The position numbers were made by a program, and so were the translations under genes. This document shows positions 30,504-43,391 of a stretch of 64,000 nucleotides of DNA, piece by piece (positions within the stretch are counted from its first letter, which is position 1; each line of letters begins with the position of its first letter). The notes beneath the pieces are model-generated. The model made no database searches, had not been told where the DNA came from, and was given only the letters and a program-made list of their open reading frames with translations. The stretch is taken from assembly GCF_035046485.1 (NCBI RefSeq), contig NC_085136.1:158584754-158648753 (forward strand), read 5' to 3'. The DNA comes from Aedes albopictus. Lineage: Eukaryota > Arthropoda > Insecta > Diptera > Culicidae.

Positions 30504-33109
30504 AAATATAATATAAAACGTTTGGCTTTGTATAATGAAAGAAGTTACCGTTACACTCGTAGACTTGATAACACTAGTTTACAGCGTTTTTGAACTCGGT
30601 AAGCTGATGATCATTTTTGGTGTAGAATCATGCCCTGAGTTCGAAAACGCGAAGGAAAAAAAATACAGTAGAGCGGACATTTTTTCGACCTTCCATACAA
30701 GGTGCATGATTCGAAATCGATTTTTGTTCTATTTTTAAGCAACGTCGCTCACTTCACACATCTCACTCTCCGTAATCAATGCTCCGATTGAGCTGATTGT
30801 TTTACTGTATCTCGCCCACATATGATATGTCAAATAAACGTTGAGAAAGAATTTTTAGATTGTTTTTTTCTTATGGAAAAAAAATACATTTATTCATATA
30901 TTTTTTTGAAATTTGGCTAAAATTTAAGGAGATCGTCCCTAAAACTCGGCAATATCTTGAATTTCATCAATCTGACGCCAAACCTGCATTCAGCTGATCG
31001 AAAGGTATTGTATTCAGTTTTTAATTTATAGAAAAAGATTTGAAATTGGTTGAACAAAACGCAAGATATTTGAAATTTTAATAAATTCCATATTTTTAAA
31101 AGTTGTAAAACTCGATATTGAGCTAAAATTTAAAAACTGCTCTACTTAAAAATTTTTAAGCACGGTATCGAAATCAGTGCTAAATTGTGCTTCAAAAATT
31201 TTGGTCGTTGGCAGAAGTTCACGACTTTCGTTTTATTTTGTAAACTAGTGTAATCTAAACTCAATAACAGTTTGGATGACCCGACTGATCTGGTATTGTC
31301 TATCAACCTTTCAGAAGACTTATTGGAAAGATAGATTACAAATCGTAGCTTTGTATAATGAAAGCAGTTACCATTACACCCGTAGACTTTATGATCTAAT
31401 CTCAAGAACAGTTTGGATGACCTTGGATGTCCAGATAAAATATTCTGCATAATATTCTACCGTTTTTGGTCACCAACACTACAGAAAAATGTAGAAAAAA
31501 CTTCATAATATTGCTTGAAAAAATGCCGGTTTCAAAAGGTTAACATAAAATGAGATAAACATTCTTAAAGCAGAGCGTACGATTTTGCCTATATGGTGGT
31601 CATCTTGCTGACTACGGACGTGAGAATTTTCAGTGGTCTGAAGAACATAAAGTGCTCTGCAGGGCGAGTGTTCATCAATCATACCAGAGATTTTCACCGT
31701 ATACCTAAAACGATTTCCACTTAGTGACTGAATAGAAATATTTTTTGAATATGCGAACCGTGAAACAAAGCTCGATCCATTCGTATGATTATTCCTTCCG
31801 AATTCTTCCGTTTGATCTTACCAGAGCAAGAAAGCGACATTATGCGAATGTGCAATTTGATATATGCTGATTGAAGCAAATAAGAAAACGAACTAAGGTA
31901 AATGGATTTTGCCCGACTCAGAAAAGAACACATTACCCAAAAACTCGCTCGTCTCTTGCTTCTTGGAACTTTGAACCGCTGCGATGTAGCTCTAGCTAGT
32001 GTGTACAAAGAAGCAGCAGCAGCAGCTAAGTGTAGTTTACGACGGATGTAAACACCCGCCGCACCAGCTCAAGAAGTTTCCAAGTGCAAGGGCGGTAGAC
32101 CGTCCAACCGGCTTTTGGCTACTCCCAAAAAGGAATTTCGCTGCTGGTGGAGCAATAAATTTGAAATTTTGATCAAAGAGATTTACTGATTTATTTACTT
32201 TCCCTCATGGGTACTGGCCGGATGGTGTTCTCCGGCTCGGTCCATTCAGTGCCGTGTATCTTAGGATCAGATTCTCTCTCTAGATGGCGAACAACAACTG
32301 CAGCAGGAAGCAGCAGTCTGGATTTGTGAATGTGAGTTGCTGCTGTAGATGGGATGGTCACGTCTTGGAAGGCTATGTAGCTACCCCATCGTCGTCGTCG
32401 TCGGAGACACTGTCGATGTGAAACAGATTCGCTATATTGACAAAGTGGTCCCATGATAGCGCTTCAGATCTCGTTACAGGGCTGGACAGGATTTGTCAGA
32501 AAACAATTTATTCTGATTCAATATACTTTGCCACTTTCGGCGAAATATTTCCGAGTCTGACAAATGTTCCAACGAGCCATAACGGGTCTCGGGCAAAATG
32601 TTTCAATTTACATAGCTGAGTTTGCCGTTGTTCAACAGACCCGATTGGGTTTGTCTGCTGAATGCGGGTGGTTTTCGCTTCATTTTTCATAACTAGCTGG
32701 CAGCGGTAAGGACGGTATCCGGTTTCTTACGACGCGACGTTAATCTGGGAATGGAATAAAACATAATACATCTAGTACCGACATCAAAATGATGTTTGGT
32801 GTTTGCAGAACAGATTGAACTACAAATTATCTTTTTCGTGGAGGACCATTTTCCCTTCCATCAAGTCTTTATAAAAAAGTTAGAAAGAAATGGTCGAATA
32901 ATTGCACAGCCATTTTCATTTCTAAAGTGGAAAAGTTACCCTTCCAAAATCAAAGATCCTTCTGTAAATCCAAGAGGTGTCCCTCGAAACAGCATCTGAT
33001 ATCCATGCGAGGGGTGGCTGCTCGACTTCAGAGTGCTAGGGAAGGGTTTAGCATTGCAACAGAACATCAACAACACAACAATACGACCCGAGCCCAATGA
33101 TAACGACTC
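30504..33109. other. Intergenic, no gene recognised
   Basis: Mostly AT-rich. A word of about 45 bp (CTTTGTATAATGAAAGAAGTTACC...) occurs at about 30527 and again at about 31350. CAGTTTGGATGACC occurs at about 31268 and 31410. Trinucleotide runs occur at about 32013-32026 (AGC) and 32391-32402 (GTC). Several frames are open but none has a domain. Confidence 0.5.
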
Positions 33110-33266
33110 TAGCAAATCAAAATGGCTTGCAATTGGAAACTCGGTACGTGGAACTGCCGATCTCTCAACATCATTGAAAGCACCCTTGTATAAGCCTACT
33201 AAGTATAAGATCTACTGAAAGACCACGGGTTCAGCATGATAGCCCTGCAGAAGGTGTGTTGAACAC
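33110..33266 (+). pseudogene. RTE-like LINE 5' scrap
   Basis: Matches 10395-10525 of copy B: AAATGG-CTTGCAATTGGAA, TCGGTACGTGGAACTGC and GCAGAAGGTGTGTTGGA-like text in order. This is the start of the endonuclease ORF only. It lies head-to-head with the minus-strand copy beginning at 33463, with an R1 scrap between. Confidence 0.7.
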
Positions 33267-33279
33267 TTTATGTCTTCCC

Positions 33280-33440
33280 TGATAAGGATACCGATAGACA
33301 CCATACCAGTGATGACGCAGAGCGCGGTGTGTGACACGGTACGGTACGCGCTCGCAACCTTGAGGCACATTAGCCTAAAAGTACGATCCAGGGTTCCAGC
33401 TTACCACGATAGCTTTTGGTACTGTGCCTCCAAGCTGGGG
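33280..33440 (-). mobile_element. R1-clade LINE scrap
   Basis: About 150 bp close to 51765-51890 of the minus-strand R1 copy, sharing GACACGGTACGGTACG, CTCGCAACC, AGGCACAT and CAGCTTACCACG. It represents the distal RT (thumb) region. It separates two RTE-like pieces, so it was either an insertion or a rearrangement junction. Confidence 0.65.
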
Positions 33441-33462
33441 GCCGCCATACTTACCTTACCGA

Positions 33463-36420
33463 TCAGGCTAAGGCCGGGGTGGCCTCTGCTGTACACAGTA
33501 GCCTCCTCCATTCCACTCGGTCCATGGCTGTTTGTCTCCAGTTCCGCACTCTGCGAAGGGTCCGCAGATCGTTCTCAACTTGGTCAACCCACCTAGCTCG
33601 CTGCGCTCCACGTCTTCTTGTACCGGTCGGATGACTCTCGAGAACCATTTTAGTCGGGTTGCTGTCCGACATCCTGATGACGTGACCCGCCCACCGTAGC
33701 CTCCCGATTTTCGCGGTATGGACGATGGTTGGTTCTCCCAGCAGCTGATGCAGCTCGTGATTCATTCGCCTTCTCCAAGTCCTGCCTTCCATCTGCACTC
33801 CGCCGTAGATGGTACGCAACACCTTCCGTTCGAAAACTCCAAGGGCGCGTTGGTCCTCTGCATATAGGGTCCATATTTCGTGCCCATAGAGGACGACCGG
33901 TTTAATCAGCGTTTTGTAGATGGTTAACTTCGTGTTACGGCGAACTTTATTCGATCGTAGAGTTCTACGGAGTCCAAAGTAAGCACGATTTTCTGTCACA
34001 ATGTGCCTCTGAATTTCTCTGCTGGTGTCGTTGTCTGCGGTCACCAGTGAGCCCAAGTACACGAATTCTTCAACCGCCTCGATTTCATCACCGTCGATAT
34101 AAATTCGGGCGGCGGGCACGGTAATTCCTCCCTGGAGCCATTTGCCATCAAGCACTTTGTCTTCGACACATTAATGATCAATCCGATTCGCCTGGCTTCA
34201 CTCTTTAGTCGGATGTACGTTTCCGCCATCGTCTCAAATTTACGAGCCATAATATCAATATCATCGGCGAAACCAAGCAGCTGAACGGACTTCGTGAAAA
34301 TCGTCCTACTCGTGTTTATCCCCGATCTCCTTATTACACCCTCTAACGCAATGTTGAACAGCAAGCACGAAAGACCATCACCATGCCGTAACCCTCTGCG
34401 AGATTCGAAGGGACTCGAGAGTGTCCCTGATACTCGAACTACGCACATCACTCGATCCATCGTCGCCTTGATCAATCGTATCAGTTTATCCGGGAATCCG
34501 TATTCGTGCATAATCTGCCATAGCTGTTCTCGATCGATTGTATCATACGCCGATTTGAAATCGATTAACAAGTGATGCGTGAGCACGTTGTATTCGCGGC
34601 ATTTCTGCAACACCTGGCGGGTGGCGAACATCTGGTCCGTTGTAGCGCGTTCACCCATTAATCCAGCCTGATATTGCCCCACGAACTCTCTTGCAATCGG
34701 TGATAGCTATAGCTATAGCCAACTATAGTCGGCGGCATAAAATTTGAGAGAGTATCTTGTAGGCAGCGCTCAGTAGTGTGATCGCGCGGTAGTTCCCGCA
34801 ATCCAACTTGTCGCCCTTTTTGTAGATGGGACACACGATACCTTCCATCCATTCCTCCGGTAATACTTCCTCCTCCCAAATCTTGGTAATGACCCAGTGT
34901 AGTGCTCTCACCAGTGCTTCTCCATCGTATTTTAGAAGCTCGCTTGGTAGTTGATCTGCTCCAGCGGCTTTGTTGTTTTTCAACCGGCCAACCTCCTCCT
35001 CAATCTCTTGAAGGTCAAGGGCCGGAAGTCTTTCGTCCTGTGCACATACTCCTAGATCTGATACCACGCCACCTTCGGTACTTGCAACGTCGCCATTGAG
35101 GTGCTCGTCGTAATGCTGCTGCCACCTCTCGACCACGCTCACGCTCGCTCGTGAGAATATTCCCGTGATTATCTCGGCACATGTCGGCTTGTGGCACAAA
35201 GCCTCTGCGCGAGCGGTTCAGCTTCTCGTAGAACTTTCGTGTGTCCTTAGCGCGGTACAGCTCTTCCATCGCTTCGCGATCTCGTTCTTCCTGCTGGCGC
35301 CTCTTCATCCGGAAGACTGAGTTCTGCCTGTTCCGCGCCTATTTGTAACGTGCCTCATTCGCTCTCGTACGGTGTTGCAGCATTCTCGCCCATGCTGCAT
35401 TCTTCTCGTTTTTCAACTGTTCACATTCGCCGTCGTACCAGTCGTTTCTGTGATTCGGAGTCGCGAAGCCTAGTGCTGTAGCCGAGGTACTACCTATGGC
35501 GGATCGGATGTCCCTCCAGCCATCTTCAAGTGTAGCTGCGCCAAGCTGCTCTTCCGTTGGTAGGGCCACTGCTAACTGCTGCGCGTAGTCTTGAGCCACT
35601 TCTACGTTACGAAGTTGCTCGATGTTGAGCCGCGGCGTTCGACTTCGACGCGTGGTGATAACTGTCGAAAGTTTTGAGCGCATGCATACAGCTACTAAGT
35701 AGTGATCCGAATCTATATTCGCACTGCGGTATGTGCGGACGTTGGTTATATCCGAGAAGAATTTACCGTCGATTAGAACGTGGTCGATTTGGTTTTCTGT
35801 TTGATGGTCGGGTGATCTCCAGGTGGCTTTGTGGATATCTTTGCGGGGGAAGAAGGTGCTTCGGACTACCATACCACGGGAGGCTGCAAATTTTACGCAT
35901 CGCTGGCCGTTATCGTTCGATACGGCGTGCAGGCTGTTTCGCCCGATTACCGGTCTGTACATTTCCTCCCTTCCTACCTGCGCGTTCATGTCGCCGACAA
36001 CGATTTTCACGTCACGTGGCGAGCAATCATCGTATGTTTGCTCTAACTGCGCGTAGAACGCTTCTTTCTCGTCATCGGGTCTCCCTTCGTGTGGGCAGTG
36101 GACGTTGATGATGCTGTAGTTGAAGAAACGGCCCTTAACTCTCAACTTGCACATCCTTGCGTTGATCGGCTGTCACCCGATCACACGTTGTCGCATCTTG
36201 CCCAACACTATAAATCCTGTTCCCAGTTCATTGGTGGTGCCACAGCTTTGGTAGAAGGTAGCCGCTCGATGCCCGCTTTTCCACACTTTCTGTCCAGTCC
36301 AACAAAGTTCCTGCAACGCCACGATGTCGAAGTTGCGGGGATGCAGTTCTTTGTAGATTATCCTGTCACATCCTGCGAAACCTAGTGACTTGCAATTCCA
36401 TGTTCCAAGTTTCCAATCGT
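33463..36420 (-). pseudogene. APE endonuclease-reverse transcriptase ORF of RTE-like LINE, copy C
   Basis: An almost complete ORF2 of about 2.96 kb. The endonuclease starts near 36420 with LGTWNCKSLG and VALQELCW (the catalytic Glu), continues through GDMNAQVG (about 36000), ENQIDHVLID and SDHYLVAV. The linker includes LKNNKAAGADQLPSELLK. The RT has FIDFKSAYDTID (A), GLRHGDGLSCLLFNIALEGV (B) and GFADDIDIM (C). The C-terminus has RLRWAGHVIRM and GTRRRGAQRARW, ending LCTAEATPALA. Visible breaks are a TGA near 36173-36175 within RVIG*QPINA (a Trp codon in origin), a TAG near 35340, and frameshifts near 35140, 34700 and 34120. All catalytic boxes look preserved, so the disabling lesions are these few changes. 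Confidence 0.9.
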
Positions 36421-37460
36421 AGTCCTTTTTTCGTCGCGTGGGTCTTTGCCGATTGTATCGAGTCGTATTTTCTCCTATGTTATTCGCAATGCGGATTTTT
36501 TACGGGTGGCTTATTGGGCCTACGCCAACACTCCTGTCTCGCCGGAGGGCCATCGTGCCAGTTCTGTTTAACGTCCCAGCCAACACTGGGACGACCACGC
36601 TGATGGGGCTACCACCTTGGATCTAGCTGAGCGTGGTGCAGCGTTTCTTACTCAGCCGCTGGATGCCAGAACAGACGCTGTTTGAGCCGCACCTCCTTGG
36701 TGAACAGACACTCGGATCGTACCTCCTCAATCTAGCTGAAGTCAGAAGGACAACAGTGCCCAGGCTGCACTACCAGGTAAGCACACAACTCTTAGCTGGC
36801 GGTCTTTGTCATCGCTTGACCCGTGGAAGCATGAGGTAGGAACTTGTGAGGACCAGAGCTATATTGGACGCTCTCCTTATCGACTCACCGTTTTGCAGCC
36901 CAAAAAAGTACCTGGGAACAACAAAATGTCACGGTCGCCATGTGAACATATCGAAGAGTAAAATAGTACAGGTGAATTGTTACTTTTTCTTACACGTTTT
37001 TGTTACTTACGTTTTTTGCTGTAACTCAGTGAATTTTGAACCGATTGACTTGATTTTTAGTACACGGATAGTAATAATCGTATCTACATGTGCAAAGGCA
37101 AAGTCAAAGGCAAAGGCAAAGGCAAAATAACGGCAAAGTAGTATTTTGGTTGCATAACCATTTGCGGGGCCCAGAATCAAAGCGGTGTAAGTGATCATTT
37201 TGTCAATTTTGAGCTGAGGGGATGCTTCGTTGGCATAGTCCCCTCGTTCGGCCTATCTTAACGTAAACCAAAATCTCAAACAAACACGCTTAATTGGATA
37301 TCGGAAAAGCTATGCGACAAACAACTGTAACATTTCTGTAACAGCACTAAAATTGAATGAAAATCTCACTCTGTTTAGCTTTAGTAGACGCCATGATTCT
37401 TCGGCTTAGTGGGTAGTATATACACATGATCACAAATGGCAAGATTCTGGAACATTTAGA
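36421..37460. other. LINE leader and unassigned sequence
   Basis: 36421-36790 is probably the leader of the minus-strand RTE-like copy; it shares text with 25380-25520. A simple GCAAAG repeat lies at 37093-37126. The rest shows nothing recognisable. Confidence 0.5.
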
Positions 37461-37678
37461 CAGGGCCGGATCTAAGGGGGGGCCAGGGGGGCCCGGGCCC
37501 CGGGCCACCACATTTTAGGGGCCCCCACAAGAATCTTTTTTGGTTGCTAGCATTAGCTTTATTTTTCATATTGCTCAAGTACTGTTCGAAAATAAGGAAA
37601 AACAGTTTCGGTCATCTCTCCGAGGGGCCTCTGCATCCGCTCGGGCCCCGGGCCCCCACAATCCTTAATCCGGGCCTG
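37461..37678. mobile_element. hAT-type MITE with perfect 8-bp duplication
   Basis: A 218-bp element beginning CAGGGCCGGATCTAAGG and ending CCTTAATCCGGGCCTG, with inverted termini. CATTTAGA is duplicated exactly at 37453-37460 and 37679-37686. The CAGGGCCGG terminus plus 8-bp duplication is characteristic of hAT MITEs. Internal GGGCCCCGGGCC palindromes make it strongly GC-rich at both ends. Confidence 0.95.
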
Positions 37679-37686
37679 CATTTAGA

Positions 37687-38696
37687 ATTGATTTTTCAAT
37701 AACTGAACATTTGATGCGACGGTCAAAGACGTTATTTTCAACTTGTATATTTGTTTTCAACGAATAATAACTATTTTACAATTTAAATGTGGGCCGAATA
37801 TTGAGGACATTTTTTTTCACTATGTACCCAAATCTTGGCCCATCAGTAAAGTGACGTCAACAACACCGATAAAGTGACGTCAACAACATTGCTTGCGTAA
37901 AAACCAAAAAGAACGAACAGGAAGAAAGATTTTGTGTGCAGTGACTGTAAAAATATAATACAATAATAGGGTTGCGTTGTTTTCGTTACTAAATTAAGAA
38001 AGGACTTCAATTTTAGTGATTTATTTATAGTTTATTGAAAATTTGGCTCCGACAACGTAATTTAAAAGTAAGATTGGTGAACAAACAGAGATAATACTTC
38101 AGCAGAAATATGAATTGAAAAAAAAAATGAGAAAAGAAGTGGTTCTAGTGCATGGAAAGCAATAGGCCAAGGTTATATCCTCTAATAGGCCAATTTTTGT
38201 ACCATAGACCAACGTTGCATACCATCGCACCGAATCTTTTCAACTTAATTTCAGTAAATTCTTGAATATTTACGTTAGTTTACTTCCAATTGGGGAAACA
38301 TGCATTGCCTAAAGTGCGTAATAGGGACAGCATATTAGTTCTAGTGCTTAAAATTCATGAGTTATGGTCAAAATTGTCAAGGCCGCTTGCAAATTAGGCC
38401 AAGGAATGGTACATATACCCTATATTATAAAATTCTTCAGTTTTCGAGCTTTCATGATCTTTTTTAGGTTTGTTTCTACGATGATTGGAAAACTTACAAT
38501 AAATCGGAGAAAATTGGGTTAATTTTTAAACTCCATACATTTTGTATGGGATGAAAAATTGGTCAAAAACTTTAAACCTCATTTACTCGAAGGTGGGTTT
38601 TTGTCACTTACACTCCTTTGCTTCTAATCCCCTCATGGCGGCTGTTCGGATCCATATGAAGTTAACCATCAATGTTAACTTCTGTTCCCGATCAAC
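37687..38696. other. Intergenic, no gene recognised
   Basis: AGTGACGTCAACAACA is directly repeated at about 37850 and 37872. The word AATAGGCCAA recurs at 38162 and 38184. No coding region recognised. Confidence 0.5.
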
Positions 38697-39595
38697 CTAG
38701 ATAGCTGTGTAGTGTCGGTAGCGGTTGTCTCAATTGGCTAAGAATAACGCTACGGACCACCTGTTCCGGGGGTAAAAGTCCACTAAACAAGGAAACCCCA
38801 ATCCAAGATGTCAGGCTGATGGATGAATGGTTGAGGGGGTTTAAAATATGCTCGATTTTTAAGGGAGCCCGTTACGTAGGTAGATCGCCTTTATGTGTTG
38901 CGTTACGGTTCAAGATCTACCAAACCGAACCCTAGTGACATCCGGTTTGTCAAGTTGGGGTAATGTGTTTTGGTTATAAGGATTCATGGTACAAAATCCT
39001 TGTTACTGGTGACAGTTTCTAAAATTGAAATTATTCTGCCTTGCTGATAGTTAAAGAATCGGACTTTGCCCACCCGAGACTACACTTGATGTTAGGAAAA
39101 CGAACATGCTTCACGTATCTGATTGCGTACTAACCTCTCAAGGACTGTTAAGTTCTGGTAATTCAAGGACTCACGTGCATTCTTATTGCAGAACACATTC
39201 TCTAATTTGACAGAGTTTTGCAACTAGCCTAAAGTCCCGGGGTTTCCTTTGTTGTCCTGGGACTAAACTAGAAGCAAAACATGGATGGGGCTAGAATTCC
39301 GATGCATGGATAAATAGTACCACCGTTTTGTTTTTCTCAGAATGCGAATGGATTGTGTTTGATTAGGGGTGCTCTTTCACTGAGATTTAAATCTCTATGA
39401 TAACGGGACCTTTTCATCGCAATCGATTACTTACACCTCTGGGATAACAAAACAGGAACTGTACAGACATCGATGCTTCATTGCCTTTCAATGACAATGG
39501 AGTAGTACGACATGCACTAAATACTAAGGATACGGGTAATGCTACAAAAGATCTAAATACTGGTCGCAGTGGCTCACCCGAACAGAAAAAAACCC
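38697..39595 (+). mobile_element. Noncoding element with LOA/Lian-like leader, copy 1
   Basis: The first 100 bp or so (GATAGCTGTGTAGTGTCGG, CAATTGGCTAAGAATAACGC, CCTGTTCCGGGGGTAA) match the reverse complement of 60735-60820, the leader of the Lian-like LINE. Downstream it aligns along about 800 bp with 46630-47395. It ends ACTGGTCGCAGTGGCTCACC then CGAACAGAAAAAAA, an A-rich tail. No ORF of note. The structure is that of a non-autonomous LINE derivative; this is inference. Confidence 0.6.
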
Positions 39596-39599
39596 CTCA

Positions 39600-41984
39600 T
39601 TTGCAATCTTTGTCAATTGGATTTGTTCGTTCATAGAAAAGCTTTAAGTTCGTTAAATAATGGCAAATGTTATTTTGTATGCGATTCCGATTTAATTTCA
39701 CGGTGTGACTGCCGGTTTCTATTATAGTAAACTGTTGGCGAAATAGCTTTAGCTGTTGGCAGTGCATACTTCATTAAGTTGAACAACGCCCAGCATTGCA
39801 TTGTCAACAGCATTCGTGCTTATCGCACCTCACTGTGATTTCCTAAGCAGATATTCCCACCAAATCAAACACTTCTAATGATGCTTCGGCAAACAAGTTT
39901 CTAATTTATTCAACATTACAACCGGTAACAAGCAATGCCGCTATTGTTCTTCTGTTCCAGTAAATTACATCGCACACCAGGCAGATGTAGTGCCAAAAAA
40001 CAGGTGCAAATACTCCGTGAAGATATGCATGTACCACCAGCACCAGCAGCCTGCTGGCACATTAACTTTCGTAAACTTCACCGTCTGGCGGCAGCATTCC
40101 GCCACCGCGAGCGTGGTCTCGGTGAATGATACACAGAGATGGAAACACTCTCATCGTGAATCAACTCGCGAGTGTAAAAGCAACAAACGGTTTACTCACG
40201 GTGCCGAGAGTAAGCCGTGTGTGAGTTTATTCGCACCCGCTTGCTTCACGAGTAAGAAGCAAAACAAAAACAAAAACACTCATGAATTTTTATTCGCGAA
40301 GCACAAGTGGAGATGCGGGAATTGCATTTTTGTGCGATTTTAATAGCAAAACAAGCAATTATCTATCAGATAGTAGTGTTTTGTGCTTTATTGTTCCTGA
40401 AAAGTTAATCTGTCGGCCGTGTAAATTCGTTTTTTCACAAAATTGAAAAATGTTCAGAGCTGCTTCGCGAATCAATCACGAGTGCGACCAGCTTCGTTAG
40501 CTCGCGAGTGAAGGAAGTGTGAATATATTCTGGCTTCTGTTGTTCACGAGTAGGATAGCTTTGCGTTTGTGTCTACTCAGCTGCATTCCTCACTGTTTTC
40601 CATCACTGAATTGATACAACAAAAATCAAGAACCATCGTCGTCGTCGTAATGCATGGACAGGCGGAAACTTTAGACAAAATAAAATTGTGCCAAGTCACT
40701 AAATTGAAAGCGAGAAAAAGCAATTTTCAAAAGGTACGAGGAAAAGTTGGCTTCGTCGTCAGAACGAGAATCCATCCTGTTGCAAAACCCGAAACCGGGC
40801 GTTTTTCCTTGAGGAATACGCTTCGCTGCTTCATTGTCTGATTGAGGAAAATACTCCTTTGTACCTTGCATGAATTTTAAAAAGGCTACATCCAGACAAG
40901 TTTTACACGGTGCATGTGGTTCGAAGTAAGTTAATTTAAATCAGATAAAAATAGGAGACTTTCGCAGTCGCAAACAAGGAGAATTCAATTTTAGAGACCA
41001 GCTTTGTTCTCTAGTGGAATTGTTGAAGAAAATCAAAGAGGTCTTAAGTGAATCTCGTGTCTAACCTTGTCGCAAATATCTTTCCCTCGCAATCTCGAAT
41101 AATGGATTGTTCGGTTAAAAATCTCCATTTGAGAACGGTCCAAGTGTCAATTTCCTCTTTCAATCACTCAAAAGAACAACAGCTCCCAGCTGGCCATTGT
41201 GTTCAAGCAGTGGTATTATTTTACCACCGATTCATCTCATTCATTCACCTCTCTGCGGGAGCTTCAAAATCGAAATGATTCCACGGACGACACTTTGTCA
41301 GTTGCGGGACATTTGTCAACCGTTTGACATAATGTTAATTTCGGTGATAAACCTCTTCCCATTTGGTGTCTAACCTTTTCAATTTCCTCGAGAGGCTCGA
41401 TACTTCAAACCCACCTTTCGCAGACGGCGCGGCAGCCCCATCACTGGCATCGGGAACAAAGTGCCGAAAAAGGACATCCATTTTGGTTTCCTTATCAGCC
41501 TGGTGGCGACCGAGAGGAAATTAGCCAACCAGCGACAAGCGAAAAATCCATTAATTTTCTACGGCCGGTGGGGGCCGGTTGCCACCTCGCTTACGGCTCG
41601 AAGCGCGTGTCCCTCGAAGCTTTCCGTTCCGGTTACCTAGTCCCTCTTTGCAAGTGGATTCGATTGTTATGAGAGCCGCTTCAGTTCGGAAAGAGATCTC
41701 TTAGAAAAAGAAACAATGGGCCTCCGTTCACACCATTTTTCTTCCGACCCGGGTGCGTTGAAACAAAAACATAGAGGTCTACCTTACCTTAATCCAGAAG
41801 GATTTTAAAGCATGTCTACCGAAGCATTTCCTGCTGTACAAGGTTTTTGGGTCATCTTGACCCGGATTAGGTAAAACATTTTATTATCTGCCTAGGGGAA
41901 ATAGCTCTAATGGTGATCTACGGATTTCATGATTAGAAGTGTTTTAATAGTCTTATTTTGACTTCTGGCGTAATATCTCAAATG
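39600..41984. other. Intergenic, no gene recognised
   Basis: Between 40120 and 40560 the words CACGAGT, ACTCGCGAGTG and TTCGCGAA recur in both orientations, suggesting an old repeat. From about 41280 to 41720 the sequence is more balanced in composition and may be single-copy DNA. Open frames lack domains. Confidence 0.45.
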
Positions 41985-42890
41985 GTTAAGTGCGTCATAT
42001 ATGGACGCTCGCCGTGGAATTAGGAAGCCGTTTCACGAACCAGCGGGGTCAAATCCAGCTAGAGACACTGGCCATACTAGATGTCGATTTAGCTAATGCC
42101 AATACGATGAGTACCTTTAATCAGAACGGTGCGGAGTCGATTAGTGAAGTTACTTTTTGTAGTCCTGTCCTAATAAGTAGTTCGAACTGGAGAGTATACG
42201 ATAGCTGCACTCACACCGATCACCTGGCGGCTCGCTACAGTATCGACTACAACAACAGCGGGCAGCGGGTAGAGGAAGAGGCGGCTAGGCCAAGGACAAG
42301 CCCTCGCAGGTGGAAGACATCATACTTCGACGAAGTGGTATTTAGGGAGGTGCTCCGCTGTGAGCGAAACCAACTTGGGTTAGACGGCGACGAGCTGGTA
42401 GTGGTGCTCTCGCGTGCGTGCGATGCCTAGGCGAGTCCACCGACGTGATTGCGAACCTGCGCTGCGCCTGCCTAGCTGACGGATGCTGCGTGCACGATCT
42501 GAGGAAGAGCAAAACGAACGGCGGGTGGTATTCGCAGCTCCAAACGCCGTGCTGAAGAGCGAGATAAGGACAAGCAAAAAGGCCTGCTTTGAGGGTCTCT
42601 GTCAGAGTGCCAATGCGAATTAGTGGGGTGATGCCTACAGTATCGTGATGGCCAAGACGAGATGTGTAATGGCTCTACAGAGCAATCTGCAGAGATGTTG
42701 GAGGGAATCATCGAGGGCCTTTTTCCGCGTCATGATCCTAATGTCTGAATGAAGGAGTTTTCCCAGAAGTTCGGAAGAGGCAGAGCCTGGTGCTACTGCC
42801 AGAGGCAGAAAAACCACCCGGAGACCCGTCGGCATATAGACCAATATGCTTGATCCCCAGGGTGCTCGAAAAGATCATCAAGCAATATTG
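41985..42890 (+). pseudogene. R1-clade LINE ORF2 relic (endonuclease end to RT start)
   Basis: The frame 41990-42430 contains ELGSRFTNQRGQIQLETLAI and LDVDLANANTMSTF, then NWRVYDSCTHTDHLAARYSI, the terminal His-containing box of R1 endonucleases (usual form SDHQAI). After a stop at 42428-42430 it continues in other frames with CLADGCCVHDLRKSKTNGGW and, near 42750-42890, LNEGVFPEVRKRQSLVLLPE and ICLIPRVLEKII, the first RT segment. It is 5'-truncated and ends at about 42890. It overlaps in content with 1-560 and 52600-53400. Confidence 0.8.
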
Positions 42891-43091
42891 ATAATTTCAT
42901 TTTAAAAACACAATTGTAGTGAAATTAGGAATGCTGAACAAGAACATTACCGTTTTTCTTAGGGACACTTTTTACAATCGCCTTTCTCGTGTTATGGATC
43001 CTCAGTTTATCATTTTTTATCATTGACTAATTAAGTAATGCAACTTTGACTTTATTTTTCTATTTCATTGTAAACAAACTACACAGTAAAA
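42891..43091. other. AT-rich spacer
   Basis: No feature recognised. Confidence 0.4.
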
Positions 43092-43382
43092 CCGCTCAAC
43101 ACTAAAATGTGTAAGCCCTACTCATAAGTGCATAATTTCCAGACCACACAAAAATGTGTTACAGTTACACATTCTCAAAAACAGCTCGTACATTCGTCTA
43201 GATGCGAAATGTCGATATTTTTGTTTTGTTTTCCAAGGTCACTTGTAAACCTAGCTAGATTGTTGTACAAAAATTTTTGCGAATTTAACGATTTTGCGGA
43301 CACTGGAGCTGATTTTGTAAATGTGCAAGGGTTACACATTTTTGGTGTAGTCTGGAAATTATGCACTTTAGTGCTGAGCCGC
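43092..43382. mobile_element. MITE with CGGCTCAGCACTAAA-like termini
   Basis: The left end CCGCTCAACACTAAA pairs with the right end TTTAGTGCTGAGCCG. Inner blocks GTGCATAATTTCCAGAC and GTCTGGAAATTATGCAC also pair. The left arm carries about 20 extra bases (43107-43126). No coding content; target duplication not resolved. Confidence 0.75.
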
Positions 43383-43391
43383 GTTAGCGTG

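Noticed and set aside
35674..36108. 144-codon plus-strand ORF
   Set aside because: Antisense to the endonuclease of RTE-like copy C.
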